Source: Nitrosomonas sp. Is35 (GTDB lineage Bacteria; Pseudomonadota; Gammaproteobacteria; Burkholderiales; Nitrosomonadaceae). Taken from it: 64,000 nucleotides of DNA. The notes under the pieces are model-generated. The model was not told where the DNA came from. It searched no databases and was given only the letters and a program-made list of their open reading frames with translations. The stretch is taken from positions 1,860,001 through 1,924,000 of the forward strand of contig NZ_JAWJZH010000001.1 of assembly GCF_033063295.1 (NCBI RefSeq), given 5' to 3'. Below are positions 18,955 through 27,840 of the stretch, one piece after another (the first letter of the stretch is position 1; each line of letters starts with the position of its first letter). A program made the position numbers and the translations under genes.

Positions 18955-19176
18955 AATTCCTTGTCTCCTTTAGTTATTATGATTTCATGGCCGGTTTATG
19001 GCGTCTTTTTGCAGACGGGTAGCGACTGATCGGCTTCAATGCAATCGATTGCCGGACTGGGTAGTTCTTCTGGTCAGTCAAAATAGATTGGCAGTGCTTT
19101 GTGCGCGCACGTCCTTTCAAACCCTTCGTTGCAATTAATTCTGGCGGAATTTAAATTAAACAAACGGTGTTGGGAA

Positions 19177-19208
19177 TGTGACAAATTGCCGCGCGGCAAT
19201 TTGTCACA
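19177..19208. repeat. Perfect 32-bp palindrome
   Basis: Two 16-base arms meet without a loop (TGTGACAAATTGCCGC and its complement). It sits 222 bases upstream of the JAMM gene start, in a 510-base region (18955-19464) that otherwise holds only a small open frame and a terminator. It could be an operator or a hairpin. The half-site TGTGA looks CRP/FNR-like, but the spacing to TCACA is far too wide for that family. Confidence 0.7.
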
Positions 19209-19264
19209 GCGTTGATTCATCTATTCCCCGGAGTGCTTATTAATAAGCAAAAACAAAATTCCTT

Positions 19265-19447
19265 AAGGAGAAATAGACATTAAACAATTCGATTCAAGCA
19301 ACTGCGATTGATGTGCAAACAGAAATTGAAGATGGCGAGGAATCCGGTACGATGGATGTTTTCTTTCGTTCCGGGAAAGTGTCGCAAAAAATGCGGCGGC
19401 AAAAAAAACTCAGTTCAATGATCTCCGGCCTTGCTGGAGATCATTGA
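19265..19447 (+). other. Candidate small gene with ribosome site but no normal start codon
   Basis: An AAGGAG box at 19265-19270 is followed by a 55-codon open frame beginning at 19280 with TTA. It reads LNNSIQATAIDVQ, then EIEDGEESGTMDVFFRSGK and a basic stretch QKMRRQKKL, and ends at TGA 19445-19447 inside a terminator stem. The expected ATG is replaced by ATTA; GTG at 19313 is the only usable start and has no ribosome site. It looks like a small gene that lost its start, or a chance frame. Confidence 0.3.
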
Positions 19448-19451
19448 ACTG
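19401..19451 (-). terminator. Rho-independent terminator of the alpha/beta hydrolase gene
   Basis: A perfect 16-bp stem (arms 19411-19426 and 19436-19451, 9-base loop) begins 13 bases after the hydrolase stop on the minus strand. It is followed on that strand by eight Ts (A run 19401-19408). This is a canonical intrinsic terminator. Confidence 0.92.
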
Positions 19452-19464
19452 TCATAACAGCGCG

Positions 19465-20355
19465 CTATTTCAAAATGAAATCCCGCACGATTTGTATCTG
19501 ATGATCATCCATCAACATCGGCGCATGGCCGATACCGGGTAATTCGACGATTTGGGCTTTTGCGCCGCGCAGCTGCATTTGCGCCGCCGTTTCAGCCGAT
19601 AAAATGTCCGATTCAACACCGCGCAGCACCAACGTTGGCACCGCCAGCTGATCCCATTGCGCCCACAAATCGATATCGGTGATTTTATGTTCCTTGAAGC
19701 TGACGGCAATCTTCGGGTCATAGCGGAAGCCGTAAGTACCGTCCGGATATTCGCGCACACTATGAATCGCCATATGCTTCCACTGCGCTTCGGTCAGAGG
19801 CCCAAACGACACTGAAATCACCTGCATGTACTGCTTGAATTCTTCAAAACTATTGAAACGCGGATCTTTACCGACATAATCGGCAATTCTTTTCAACGCC
19901 ACGGCAGGGATCAACGGGCCGATATCGCTCAAGATCAATTTATGGATCGTAACCGGCTGGTCCGGTTGTATCGCCAGGATCATGCCGATCAGCCCGCCCA
20001 TGGAAATACCGACCCAGTCCAAGGTGATTTTTTCTTGATACTGCGATTGGATATGCGCTATCAGCGACATCGCGTCGGATAGATACAACGGGTAGTAATC
20101 GTAATCATGTGCATGTTCAAGCCAATCGCTCTGACCGCGCCCTACGACATCGACGCAAATCACCCGGCAGTCCGCTTGCAGCGCCTGTGCGAGATAATCG
20201 AAATCACGGCAATTGCGCGACAAACCGTGCACACAGACGACCACATGCGGATTGTGCGGATCCCCCCAATCGGTGTACGCAATGTGATGCGGCTTTTTAG
20301 ATTGGCCATCTCCCGACAGTGTGGGAACAAGCAGCCGGTTTACAGATATATTCAT
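19465..20355 (-). CDS. Alpha/beta fold hydrolase
   Basis: A 296-residue serine hydrolase. The oxyanion-region HG is in VCVHGLSRN near residue 43 and the nucleophile elbow is GISMGG with Ser118. The acid is probably the Asp near 240-260 and the catalytic His is in GIGHAPML near 275. No signal peptide is present. It resembles the esterase/lactonase branch of alpha/beta hydrolases; the substrate is unknown. It is a single-gene unit ended by a strong terminator and transcribed away from the LpxK-like gene. Confidence 0.9.
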   Translation of the reverse strand: MNISVNRLLVPTLSGDGQSKKPHHIAYTDWGDPHNPHVVVCVHGLSRNCRDFDYLAQALQADCRVICVDVVGRGQSDWLEHAHDYDYYPLYLSDAMSLIAHIQSQYQEKITLDWVGISMGGLIGMILAIQPDQPVTIHKLILSDIGPLIPAVALKRIADYVGKDPRFNSFEEFKQYMQVISVSFGPLTEAQWKHMAIHSVREYPDGTYGFRYDPKIAVSFKEHKITDIDLWAQWDQLAVPTLVLRGVESDILSAETAAQMQLRGAKAQIVELPGIGHAPMLMDDHQIQIVRDFILK

Positions 20356-20579
20356 GATCCTCTTGCTCTTGTGAATTAAGTGTCAGACACGCATGGATTG
20401 CATTATTGCTGCACAAACCCAAGCAAAAAATGTAATTTATGATGACGAATATTCACACAATTCTGAGAGGCTGGATATAGCTCAGGTAAAAATTTTTGTA
20501 CACAAATCGCATGATGGATAACGATTGGAATCGCATGTACTATGCTTACCATAATCCATACTTCACCTGAATACACCAT

Positions 20580-21596
20580 ATGAAATTATCGGAGCTGTAT
20601 TGGCATCGCGTCACCCCGCTACACTTTGTGTTGTGGCCATTGAGTGTTTTGTATCGTTTTTTCCTGACCGGGAAAAAATTATGCTACTGGTTGGATATTT
20701 TCCCATCGGTCAAACTGCCGGTTCCCGTGATCATTGTCGACAGCATCAGTATCGGCGATGGCGGAAAAACACCGCTGCTGCTTTGGCTCGTCGATTTATT
20801 ACTGGCGCATGGCTTTCACCCTGGAATCGTCACGCAAGGTAACTCCGGTAATGCCGGACCGCCAGCAGCCGTCACAACCGCCAATAGCCCGCAGCATAGC
20901 GGAGGAAAAGCATTTTTATTAGCGCAATTATGGGGAAAATCCTGTCCGGTCTGGATGGGCAACGATCGAATTGCCGCCGCACATGCGCTGCTCACCGCGC
21001 ATCCCGAATGCAACGTCATCATCAGTAACGATGGCTTGCAGTATTATCGCCTGGAACGCGATATTGAAGTCATTGCCGTTGATTTTAACGAGCAGAGCTT
21101 CGGCAACGGGATGTTGCTGCCTGCCGGCCCTTTGCGCAGTGTCCTGAAAGATCTGGAAAAATCCAGCATTCTTGTAGCCAATAACTTGCAGAATCATTAT
21201 ATTGATCCGAATCAGCAGAATAAAATTTACAATATGAAGCTGATCAACGAAACCGCCTATCTTGTGCTCGATCCGCAACAGCGCAAAACTATTGCCGATT
21301 TCGGAAATGCATCAATCCGGATTGTGGCCGACGCCGACAATGTCCACTGGCTCTATGAGCTTATGCAAAAAACAGGTCTCAACGCGGAATTGCATTCGCA
21401 TCCAGAAAATCACCGCTTTAAAGCGGAAGAAATTCATTTTTCCGATACCGATATTGTTCTCATGCCAGAAGAAAATGCGCTGCAGTGCAAAGACTTCGCG
21501 CACGGCAAACTGTGGGCAATCCCTCAAAAAGCCTGGGTGAATAGCGAACTGCAATCCGTTCTGTTAAGAAAACTGCGCGGCAACCCTGCTTTATAA
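20580..21596 (+). CDS. Divergent LpxK-like protein (tetraacyldisaccharide 4'-kinase family)
   Basis: A 338-residue protein with the overall LpxK layout: an N-terminal amphipathic/hydrophobic region (HFVLWPLSVLYRFFLTGKK), PVPVIIVDSISIG, then GKTP, DGLQYYRLERDIEVIAVD and FGNGMLLPAGPLRSVL. LpxK phosphorylates lipid A disaccharide at the inner membrane. However, four conserved sites differ: the P-loop is IGDGGKTP instead of GGxGKTP, SRGYG is TQGNSG, the GDEP motif is GGKAF, and DDGLQ is NDGLQ. It is probably a paralogue with altered or lost kinase activity. ATG at 20580 is the natural start. Confidence 0.75.
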   Translation: MKLSELYWHRVTPLHFVLWPLSVLYRFFLTGKKLCYWLDIFPSVKLPVPVIIVDSISIGDGGKTPLLLWLVDLLLAHGFHPGIVTQGNSGNAGPPAAVTTANSPQHSGGKAFLLAQLWGKSCPVWMGNDRIAAAHALLTAHPECNVIISNDGLQYYRLERDIEVIAVDFNEQSFGNGMLLPAGPLRSVLKDLEKSSILVANNLQNHYIDPNQQNKIYNMKLINETAYLVLDPQQRKTIADFGNASIRIVADADNVHWLYELMQKTGLNAELHSHPENHRFKAEEIHFSDTDIVLMPEENALQCKDFAHGKLWAIPQKAWVNSELQSVLLRKLRGNPAL

Positions 21597-22014
21597 GACG
21601 ATGATGATTGCGGAGCGCCGGTCAGTCTTGACAAAATACCGTTTTCATTTAAAATCGCGGCCACTGAGAGACTGCGCTGATTCATCATTTCAGTACTCTC
21701 AAAGCTATCGAAATGGGTTCTCCTTCGCAATCCAGCAAACAAACCCAGATCATAGTTAAGTATTTCAGTTACTTCATTTATATCCTTCCAGAGTAGCATC
21801 CCGTAAGAAATATTCTGGAAGGATTATCCAATAGTTGATCAATCTTGAATAAACCTGAAGTACAAATAAATACTCATTGCTGCACGCATCCGCACAGCAG
21901 GATGGAAAAACAATACGCTACCTTTTTTAAAAGCAGCGCAATCTGGTTTTCTAGCAGTGAAATGTGTAGAATTACGCGGTTTTCCAATTCTGAAATTTAG
22001 CGGATTATTAATTC
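21597..22014. other. 418-bp region before lysC with a stem-loop
   Basis: No supported gene. There is an imperfect stem-loop at 21784-21822 (CCTTCCAGAGTA against TATTCTGGAAGG, one mismatch) without a T-tract. A TTGACA at 21629-21634 lacks a good -10 partner. It presumably contains the lysC promoter and leader. A minus-strand open frame at 21524-21799 has no recognisable domain and overlaps the end of the LpxK-like gene, so it is not called. Confidence 0.4.
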
Positions 22015-23244
22015 GTGGCTTTTTACGTACAAAAATATGGCGGTACCTCAGTCGGTAGTACCGAGCGAATAAAGAACGTTGCGCGCCGGGTCGCGAAATT
22101 TCACTCGCAAGGACACCAAATTGTCGTTGTCGTTTCGGCCATGAGCGGCGAAACCAACAGGCTGATTGCGTTAGCTCATGAAGTACAGGAAAACCCCAGT
22201 CCACGTGAATTGGACGTTATGATTTCTACTGGTGAACAGGTTTCGATCGCGCTATTGGCAATGGCATTGATGGAACTTAACGTTAAGGCAAAAAGCTATA
22301 CCGGGCCGCAAGTTAAGATTCTGACCGATAGCACGCACACCAAAGCCCGTATCTTGAGCATCGATGAAGCAAAAATCCGCGCCGATCTGGATGCCGGATA
22401 TGTCGTCGTAGTAGCCGGATTTCAGGGCGCGGACGAGAAAGGAAGCATCACCACGCTGGGCCGTGGCGGATCGGACACCACCGGGGTTGCATTAGCAGCC
22501 GCCCTGAAGGCCGATGAATGCCAGATCTACACGGATGTGGACGGAATTTATACGACGGATCCTCGCGTCGTTGCGGAAGCCAGAAGACTGAACACGATAA
22601 CCTTTGAAGAAATGCTGGAAATGGCAAGTCTTGGCTCAAAGGTACTGCAATTAAGGTCGGTCGAATTTGCAGGAAAATATAAAGTTAAGCTGAGAGTGCT
22701 ATCCAGCTTTGAGGAAGAAGGCCAAGGCACGCTGATTACTTTTGAGGAAGATGAGAATATGGAACAAGCTGTCATTTCAGGTATCGCATTCAATCGAGAT
22801 GAAGCGAAAATTACCGTATTGGGCGTTCCCGATCATCCCGGCATCGCTTATCAGATTCTCGGACCCGTGGCCGATGCCAATATCGATGTCGATATGATTA
22901 TTCAAAACGTGGGTCATGACGGTTTGACGGACTTTTCGTTTACGGTTCACCGGAATGAATTTAAAAATACCATGAACATCCTGCGAGAAAAAATCCAACC
23001 GCATATTGGCGCCCGTGATGTACTCGGAGGTGATAGAATCGCGAAAGTATCGGTGGTCGGTGTTGGTATGCGCTCACACGCAGGTATCGCCAGCAAGATG
23101 TTCCGGGTTTTGGCGGAAGAAGGCATTAACATCCAGATGATCGCCACCTCGGAAATCAAAGTATCCGTGGTTGTCGATGAAAAGTATATGGAACTGGCTG
23201 TCAGGGTTCTACATAAAGCATTCGATCTTGAGCAAGCGCTCTAA
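22015..23244 (+). CDS. lysC: Aspartate kinase
   Basis: A 409-residue monofunctional aspartokinase, the first step toward lysine, threonine, methionine and diaminopimelate. The N-terminal motif is FYVQKYGGTSVGSTERI. The kinase core shows VVVVSAMSGETNRLI, GRGGSDTTGVALAAAL and DVDGIYTTDPR. Two ACT domains fill about residues 265-409 (ITVLGVPDHPGIAYQI and VSVVGVGMRSHAGIASKMF), the site of lysine/threonine feedback. The start is GTG at 22015, giving the normal family N-terminus. tRNA-Ser follows 51 bases after the stop. Confidence 0.97.
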   Translation: MAFYVQKYGGTSVGSTERIKNVARRVAKFHSQGHQIVVVVSAMSGETNRLIALAHEVQENPSPRELDVMISTGEQVSIALLAMALMELNVKAKSYTGPQVKILTDSTHTKARILSIDEAKIRADLDAGYVVVVAGFQGADEKGSITTLGRGGSDTTGVALAAALKADECQIYTDVDGIYTTDPRVVAEARRLNTITFEEMLEMASLGSKVLQLRSVEFAGKYKVKLRVLSSFEEEGQGTLITFEEDENMEQAVISGIAFNRDEAKITVLGVPDHPGIAYQILGPVADANIDVDMIIQNVGHDGLTDFSFTVHRNEFKNTMNILREKIQPHIGARDVLGGDRIAKVSVVGVGMRSHAGIASKMFRVLAEEGINIQMIATSEIKVSVVVDEKYMELAVRVLHKAFDLEQAL

Positions 23245-23295
23245 GAAATCGATAGCGTTGATATTCTGGAAAATCATCATAGTGTAGTCATTAAC

Positions 23296-23388
23296 GGAGA
23301 GATGGCCGAGTGGTCGAAGGCGCTCCCCTGCTAAGGGAGTATAGGCTCAAAAAGCTTATCGAGGGTTCGAATCCCTCTCTCTCCGCCA
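23296..23388 (+). tRNA. tRNA-Ser (anticodon GCU), CCA encoded
   Basis: The acceptor stem GGAGAGA pairs with TCTCTCC at 23378-23384; G at 23385 is the discriminator and CCA at 23386-23388 is encoded. The anticodon loop is CTGCTAA with anticodon GCT, a long class II variable arm follows (about 23339-23360), and the T loop is GTTCGAATC. tRNA-Ser genes are frequent integration sites. Accessory genes begin just downstream, but no repeated tRNA 3' end was found in the window. Confidence 0.96.
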
Positions 23389-23524
23389 AATATCCAGTAT
23401 CCACGCCGTTTACAAGCTATATTGAAGTATATTACCATCAATAATACCATCAAAAAGATTTTGATTTGACTACCTGATTCTGGAGTTAAACATGAATTAT
23501 CTTTACCTGTAATAATCAATATCC

Positions 23525-23980
23525 TTACTTCACATCGGCAATCACAACCCGGCCATTTCGTCTTTCAAGTTCAATAAACAGGGTTTCTCTCGCATTCTTT
23601 TCCAAAATGTAGGTATCTGGAGTATCAACGAAACGGCTGTGATAGCTGGTGCTATGACTGGACACAGTTTGATTGTTCTTTTCGTCCTTGCACCAAATGA
23701 TCAATGCACCTATCTTATCCAGCTGAGCTTTGTAATTGTTGTCACATTCCCCTTTCTTGGACGGTGTGCGATGTGCGAGGGTAAATTTGGAGTTTTCAGA
23801 ATGCTCAACGCGCTTGGCGGCAGTCTCAATATCGTAGGCTATTCGTGTTGCAGCATCTGTGAAGCATCCCGTTAACAGCAATAGCAAAAACAACAGAAGT
23901 GTTCGTAGGATTAAATGACGCCAATTACTGATTGGCGAAAGGTCGGATTCCGGGGAATCGGTGCGCAATCCAACATTCAT
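23525..23980 (-). CDS. Small lipoprotein of unknown function
   Basis: A 151-residue protein with a late but clear lipobox: a strongly hydrophobic stretch RTLLLFLLLLL ends in TGC near residue 38. It should be lipid-anchored after processing. The mature part is charged, with three more cysteines or so and no family I recognise. ATG at 23980 is chosen because it overlaps the stop of the upstream membrane-protein gene (ATGA); a longer frame upstream would run antiparallel to good evidence. The pair lies just after the tRNA, facing it. Confidence 0.65.
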   Translation of the reverse strand: MNVGLRTDSPESDLSPISNWRHLILRTLLLFLLLLLTGCFTDAATRIAYDIETAAKRVEHSENSKFTLAHRTPSKKGECDNNYKAQLDKIGALIIWCKDEKNNQTVSSHSTSYHSRFVDTPDTYILEKNARETLFIELERRNGRVVIADVK

Positions 23981-24333
23981 ATTTTCTGAATGTGCAAACG
24001 GATTTTGGCAGCTATCTGTCCAAACGCAGCAGCAGGTAATGCAAGCAGGCCAAACAGAATCAATCCTAGCGGTAATAAACCAAAACTGGAATTCGATAGC
24101 ATCATCATCCCGGCTTGTCCGAACATGACAGAGAATCCCCAGCGCCATGGTTTTTCAGGAAACTGGTAACCGAGCCAGCCCACGAACAAAATCGAAAGTG
24201 GATAAGTCACAGACCAGTAAGATGGATCATCCCAGGCTTCGTTTTTACCGCTTATCGTTGCCGTTACTTGCCATAAGACAGCACCCCCGATGATGGCAAG
24301 TGCGCAGGCAATATGTATTGCTCTATCGTTCAT
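23977..24333 (-). CDS. Small integral membrane protein of unknown function
   Basis: A 118-residue protein with about four predicted membrane helices (IHIACALAIIGGAVLWQV, YPLSILFVGWLGYQF, FSVMFGQAGMMML and LGLILFGLLALPAAAFGQI). No domain is recognised. Translation is coupled to the following lipoprotein gene by an ATGA overlap, so the two products probably work together in the envelope. Confidence 0.65.
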   Translation of the reverse strand: MNDRAIHIACALAIIGGAVLWQVTATISGKNEAWDDPSYWSVTYPLSILFVGWLGYQFPEKPWRWGFSVMFGQAGMMMLSNSSFGLLPLGLILFGLLALPAAAFGQIAAKIRLHIQKI

Positions 24334-25649
24334 AGCGAATTAATTCAGAAAGAAGCAATTATGAACGGTAAGAATTGCTGCTAATTGAAGTAAAAATCAC
24401 CGCTCATTTCAAGACACAGATCAATTCATCCCAGCACGTCGTGTAATTGGGACTTTTATTCCCCTGCTTCATCTTCCAGGGTTGTTTGAATCCCTCGGAT
24501 GCCAGTTTTAGCGTGCCTCGCCCCATGCGGGCATTGATCTGATCCATGACACTCATCAATTTACTGGATTGGGTATCGGCTATTGATATTGAGCCAAAGA
24601 GATCCAGTTGCCGGTATTGTCTAGGTACCAGTTCAGATAGCATCACCCCCGCTTTTTGATATTTATAGCCACGGCGATAAATTCTGCGTAATCCCCATAA
24701 AGCTACCTTGGTCAGCAATCTTGTATCGTCCGTTTGTCTTGGTAGCGCAATCGTCATGCCGTTGGCATAATGCGGTTCTTTTTCATTGAACGGGCTGGTG
24801 CGGATGCTGACATGCACTGCCCCGGCATACGATTGTTGCCTGCGCAGTTTCTCTGCGGCGCGGCTGATGTAGAGGGATACTGATTCTTCCAAACTTGCCA
24901 AATCGGATACAGGAATACCGAACGAGCGGGAACTGACGATCTGTTTTTTCGGCGGATTGATTTCTTCCAGCTCGATACAGGTAGTGCCGTTAATTTCACG
25001 AATGATCTTTTCCATCACAACCGAGAAACGGGCAAGTAGCTGCGATGGCGATGCAGTTCTGAGATCCAGCACGGTTTTGATGCCGATTTCATGCAGTTTA
25101 GGTGCTAGCCGCCTGCCGATACCCCAGATTTCACCGACCTCGATGCGTTGAAACCAATCCGTTTGCTGTTCGAGTGACAAACTATTGAGATCGCACACAC
25201 CGTTAAATTCTGGGTTCTTTTTAGCGATATGGTTAGCCAGCTTGGCCAGCGTCTTGGTTGGACCTATACCCACACAAACTGGCAATCCCGTCCATTGTTT
25301 GATGCGCTTCCGGATTTTCTGCCCATAACCGGTATGGCTGTGTCTTTTAAACCCGCTGAGATCCAAAAAGCATTCATCAATCGAGTAGATTTCCTGTTCG
25401 GGACTGAACATGCCTAAAATGCTCATGACGCGATTACTCATATCCGCATAGAGCGCATAGTTGGATGAATAGGCGATGATGCCGTGTTTTCTGGCTAATT
25501 CTTTCAGCTGAAACCACGGTTGCCCCATTTTGACGCCCAGCGCCTTGACTTCATTGCTTCTGGCGACCGCGCAGCCGTCATTGTTGGAGAGCACCACAAC
25601 CGGCCTGCCTTCCAGCTTGGGATTGAACACCCGCTCACAACTGACATAA

Positions 25650-25656
25650 AAATTAT
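25650..25656. repeat. 7-bp target-site duplication, left copy (AAATTAT)
   Basis: AAATTAT occurs directly on both sides of the IS1016-like element, here and at 26395-26401. Only one copy is needed to rebuild umuC. Because of symmetrical bases at the junction, the true duplication could be counted slightly differently. Confidence 0.85.
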
Positions 25657-26394
25657 GGGTCTTAGGAAGTTAAGCACTTACGGAAGTGTGTTAACTTACT
25701 GAGATGAATGTTAAAAATAGATACTATTTCCGTTCTCGGATTGGAGAAGCTAAATTCAGACAACTTATTCGCTATTTTGTTTTGGATTTTACCGCTACAA
25801 GTACCGCGCAATTGACCGGTATTTCTATCCGATCCGTCAATACGATTTACCTCAAAGTGCGGCAAAAAATTGCCTACTGCTGCGAACTTGAATCGCCGCT
25901 TCAAGGTGCTGTGGAAGTTGATGAATCTTATTTTGGCGCGCAGCGTGTCAGAGGCAAAAAAGGTCGAGGCGCTTATGGTAAAACCATTGTCTTTGGCGTT
26001 CTGAAACGCCAAGGGAAGGTATATACGGAGATTGTTCCTGATTGCTCCAAAGCCACGTTACAAGCTATTATCCGTGGGCATGTAGCACCCGATACCATCA
26101 TCCATTCTGATGGCTGGCGCGGATATGACGGGCTGGTCGATATTGGTTTTGATAAGCACTTCAGGGTTTGTCATGGCAACAATGAATTCGCCAGTGGCGA
26201 GCGGCATATCAACGGCATTGAATCTTTCTGGAGCTTTGCAAAAAGGCGTTTGGCAAAGTTCAATGGTGTTCCTGAACATACCTTTTATTTGCATTTGAAA
26301 GAAACCGAATTTCGTTTTAATCATCGCCGTGATAATCTCTATCATCAGATTCTCAAATTATTACGTTTAAACCCGCTTTAACTTCCTAAGACCC
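25657..26394 (+). mobile_element. IS1595-family (IS1016-like) insertion sequence inside umuC
   Basis: A 738-bp element with terminal inverted repeats of at least 17 bp, GGGTCTTAGGAAGTTAA, at 25657 and in complement ending at 26394. It holds a single transposase gene and is flanked by AAATTAT direct repeats. Size, single DDE gene and ends fit the IS1016 subgroup. The element lies in opposite orientation to umuC. Intact ends and an intact gene suggest a recent insertion. Confidence 0.92.
25704..26381 (+). CDS. IS1595-family transposase (IS1016-like, ISXO2 domain)
   Basis: A 225-residue DDE transposase. The catalytic residues are visible in AVEVDESYFGAQRVRG (first Asp), IIHSDGWRGYDG (second Asp) and NGIESFWSFAKRRL (Glu). 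The N-terminal region AQLTGISIRSVNTIYLKVRQ is a helix-turn-helix-like DNA-binding part. No frameshift is seen, so it may be active. It starts 47 bases inside the left end of the element. Confidence 0.95.
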   Translation: MNVKNRYYFRSRIGEAKFRQLIRYFVLDFTATSTAQLTGISIRSVNTIYLKVRQKIAYCCELESPLQGAVEVDESYFGAQRVRGKKGRGAYGKTIVFGVLKRQGKVYTEIVPDCSKATLQAIIRGHVAPDTIIHSDGWRGYDGLVDIGFDKHFRVCHGNNEFASGERHINGIESFWSFAKRRLAKFNGVPEHTFYLHLKETEFRFNHRRDNLYHQILKLLRLNPL

Positions 26395-26401
26395 AAATTA
26401 T
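26395..26401. repeat. 7-bp target-site duplication, right copy (AAATTAT)
   Basis: Matches 25650-25656 on the other side of the inserted IS1016-like element. Confidence 0.85.
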
Positions 26402-26427
26402 TTACATCAATTAACGCGATGGCGCGA

Positions 26428-27840
26428 TTAGGCATAGGATGGTTGGGCATTTCCATGCAGTGCGACTACTTCGACATCTTTGCGGTTCAGGAATTTAAGC
26501 AGATAGCGGTAGGTATCCCGGTCAAAACACGGGCGCGCCGATAATTCCTCCAATTCCCGATGATCCTTGACGCTCCCCAGATGGCACCACTGGTCAAAAA
26601 CATGTATTTCCGTGATGTCATAGTCCGGGTTGTGCTCCCTGATTCCAATACGGCCAGCATACGGCCATGCCAGTAGTTTGTAATGGCTCAAAGCCGCGAG
26701 CAGGCGCAGCCAGTGTGATTCGGCGGATTCCTGACCTGTACACAAGCCTTTGCAGTGTTTTAACTGGTGCGCAAAACACACACCGGAGCCTTTCTCCAGT
26801 CCCAATGCCTTATCGCACAGCCCGTATTCATCAGCCAGCTTGTTTAAAACCTCCACAGCCTGTCGCTTCGTTCTGAAAGTGCCATAGACATTGTTTGCGT
26901 TACGCCAGTCGATGTCGCTTTCATTGATCAAAGTAACCAACGGTTTGGCATTGGGGTTATTCGATACTTGCCAGGCACAGAGTTGCCGCTCACGTCTGAG
27001 CTGCCGGTTATGGATGGGTTGGTATTCCTTAATCAGGCGCGATTCCAGTAGCAGTGCGCCCAATTCTCCGCTGGTGATGCGGTATTCGACGCGCTTAATT
27101 TCCTGTGCAATGCGCATTTCCTTGGCGGAACGATGATCGCCCTGGAAGTGGTTGAATACCCGGGAGCGCAATGAAACGCTTTTGCCGACGTACAGCAATG
27201 CGGTATCGCCATGGAATAAATAAACACCGCAGGTTTCCGGGATGGCATGGATATCCAGATGATCAAGTCCCGTTGGGGTCGCCTGCTGCTTCAGCAGTGT
27301 TTTGACGGTTTCCTGTAGGGTTGATTCGCCGAATTCACGGATTGCGACATCAATGAATGCCGCCATCATTTCGGTATCGCCCATAGCGCGGTGGCGCTGG
27401 TTACAGATCAATTGAAACCTTTCGATTATGGCATTGAGGCTATGTGAATGATGCTGCGGATAGAGTTTTCTGGAGAGTTTGACCGTACACAGCAGTTTCT
27501 TTTGAAAAGTAACGCCGATGCGCTTGAATTCGTTTTTGAGGAAACCGTAATCGAAGCGTACGTTGTGAGCGCACAATACGGCATCATCCAGCCATTCCAG
27601 CAGCGTATTGCTGATTTCCTGGAAAGCCGGTGCATGATTCACCATGTCCTGGGTGATACCCGTCAATCGCTGTATGAAAGGCGAAATGCTGACTTCCGGA
27701 TTGATGAGGGTATTCCAGCGGCCTACTTCAATTCCATTTTCATAACGGATCAAACCGATTTCAGTAATGCGATCCTGAGTTGGGATAGCTCCCGTCGTTT
27801 CCAGATCGAGTAACACGTAGCATGGCAATAATGTCGTCAT
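26428..27840 (-). CDS. DnaQ-like 3'-5' exonuclease fused to a GIY-YIG (Cho/UvrC-type) nuclease
   Basis: A 470-residue two-domain nuclease. Residues about 5-170 are a DEDDh exonuclease: LLDLETTGAIPTQDRITEIG, HNVRFDYGFLKNEF and HRAMGDTEMM. Residues about 200-285 are a GIY-YIG domain: IPETCGVYLFHGDTALLYVGKS, SLRSRVFNHF and LESRLIKEYQP. The C-terminal part continues in Cho-like fashion with a cysteine-containing KHCKGLC segment. Such fusions act in nucleotide excision repair. It is the middle gene of umuD-exo-umuC, with ATGA overlap upstream and 8-base overlap with umuC, so it should be SOS- or damage-linked. Confidence 0.9.
   Translation of the reverse strand: MTTLLPCYVLLDLETTGAIPTQDRITEIGLIRYENGIEVGRWNTLINPEVSISPFIQRLTGITQDMVNHAPAFQEISNTLLEWLDDAVLCAHNVRFDYGFLKNEFKRIGVTFQKKLLCTVKLSRKLYPQHHSHSLNAIIERFQLICNQRHRAMGDTEMMAAFIDVAIREFGESTLQETVKTLLKQQATPTGLDHLDIHAIPETCGVYLFHGDTALLYVGKSVSLRSRVFNHFQGDHRSAKEMRIAQEIKRVEYRITSGELGALLLESRLIKEYQPIHNRQLRRERQLCAWQVSNNPNAKPLVTLINESDIDWRNANNVYGTFRTKRQAVEVLNKLADEYGLCDKALGLEKGSGVCFAHQLKHCKGLCTGQESAESHWLRLLAALSHYKLLAWPYAGRIGIREHNPDYDITEIHVFDQWCHLGSVKDHRELEELSARPCFDRDTYRYLLKFLNRKDVEVVALHGNAQPSYA

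Larger units (their letters stand above)
24404..26435 (-). pseudogene. umuC: umuC (Y-family DNA polymerase V subunit), split by an insertion sequence
   Basis: The bulk of UmuC (24404-25656) begins FYVSCERVFNPKLEGRP and includes VVVLSNNDGCAVARS and the catalytic YSIDECFLDLSG. The missing first codons, MPNRAIALIDVNN, lie at 26435-26402 beyond an inserted IS. Joining 26435-26402 to 25656-24404 gives exactly 1287 bases, 428 residues, in frame. UmuC with UmuD' is the SOS translesion polymerase. Its start overlaps the end of the upstream exonuclease gene by 8 bases, showing that it was the last gene of the umuD operon. As found, the first metal-binding Asp (LIDVN) is separated from the rest, so no active polymerase is expected. 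Confidence 0.93.

Noticed and set aside
19177..19208. CRP/FNR binding site from TGTGA...TCACA
   Set aside because: Half-sites are 22 bases apart instead of 6 (CRP) or 4 (FNR).
21524..21799. 91-residue minus-strand frame between the LpxK-like gene and lysC
   Set aside because: No recognisable domain, overlaps the end of the LpxK-like gene, no ribosome site.
23331..23519. 62-residue open frame on the minus strand containing GERGIRTLDK
   Set aside because: It is the antisense translation of tRNA-Ser, a well-known false protein; the tRNA is certain.
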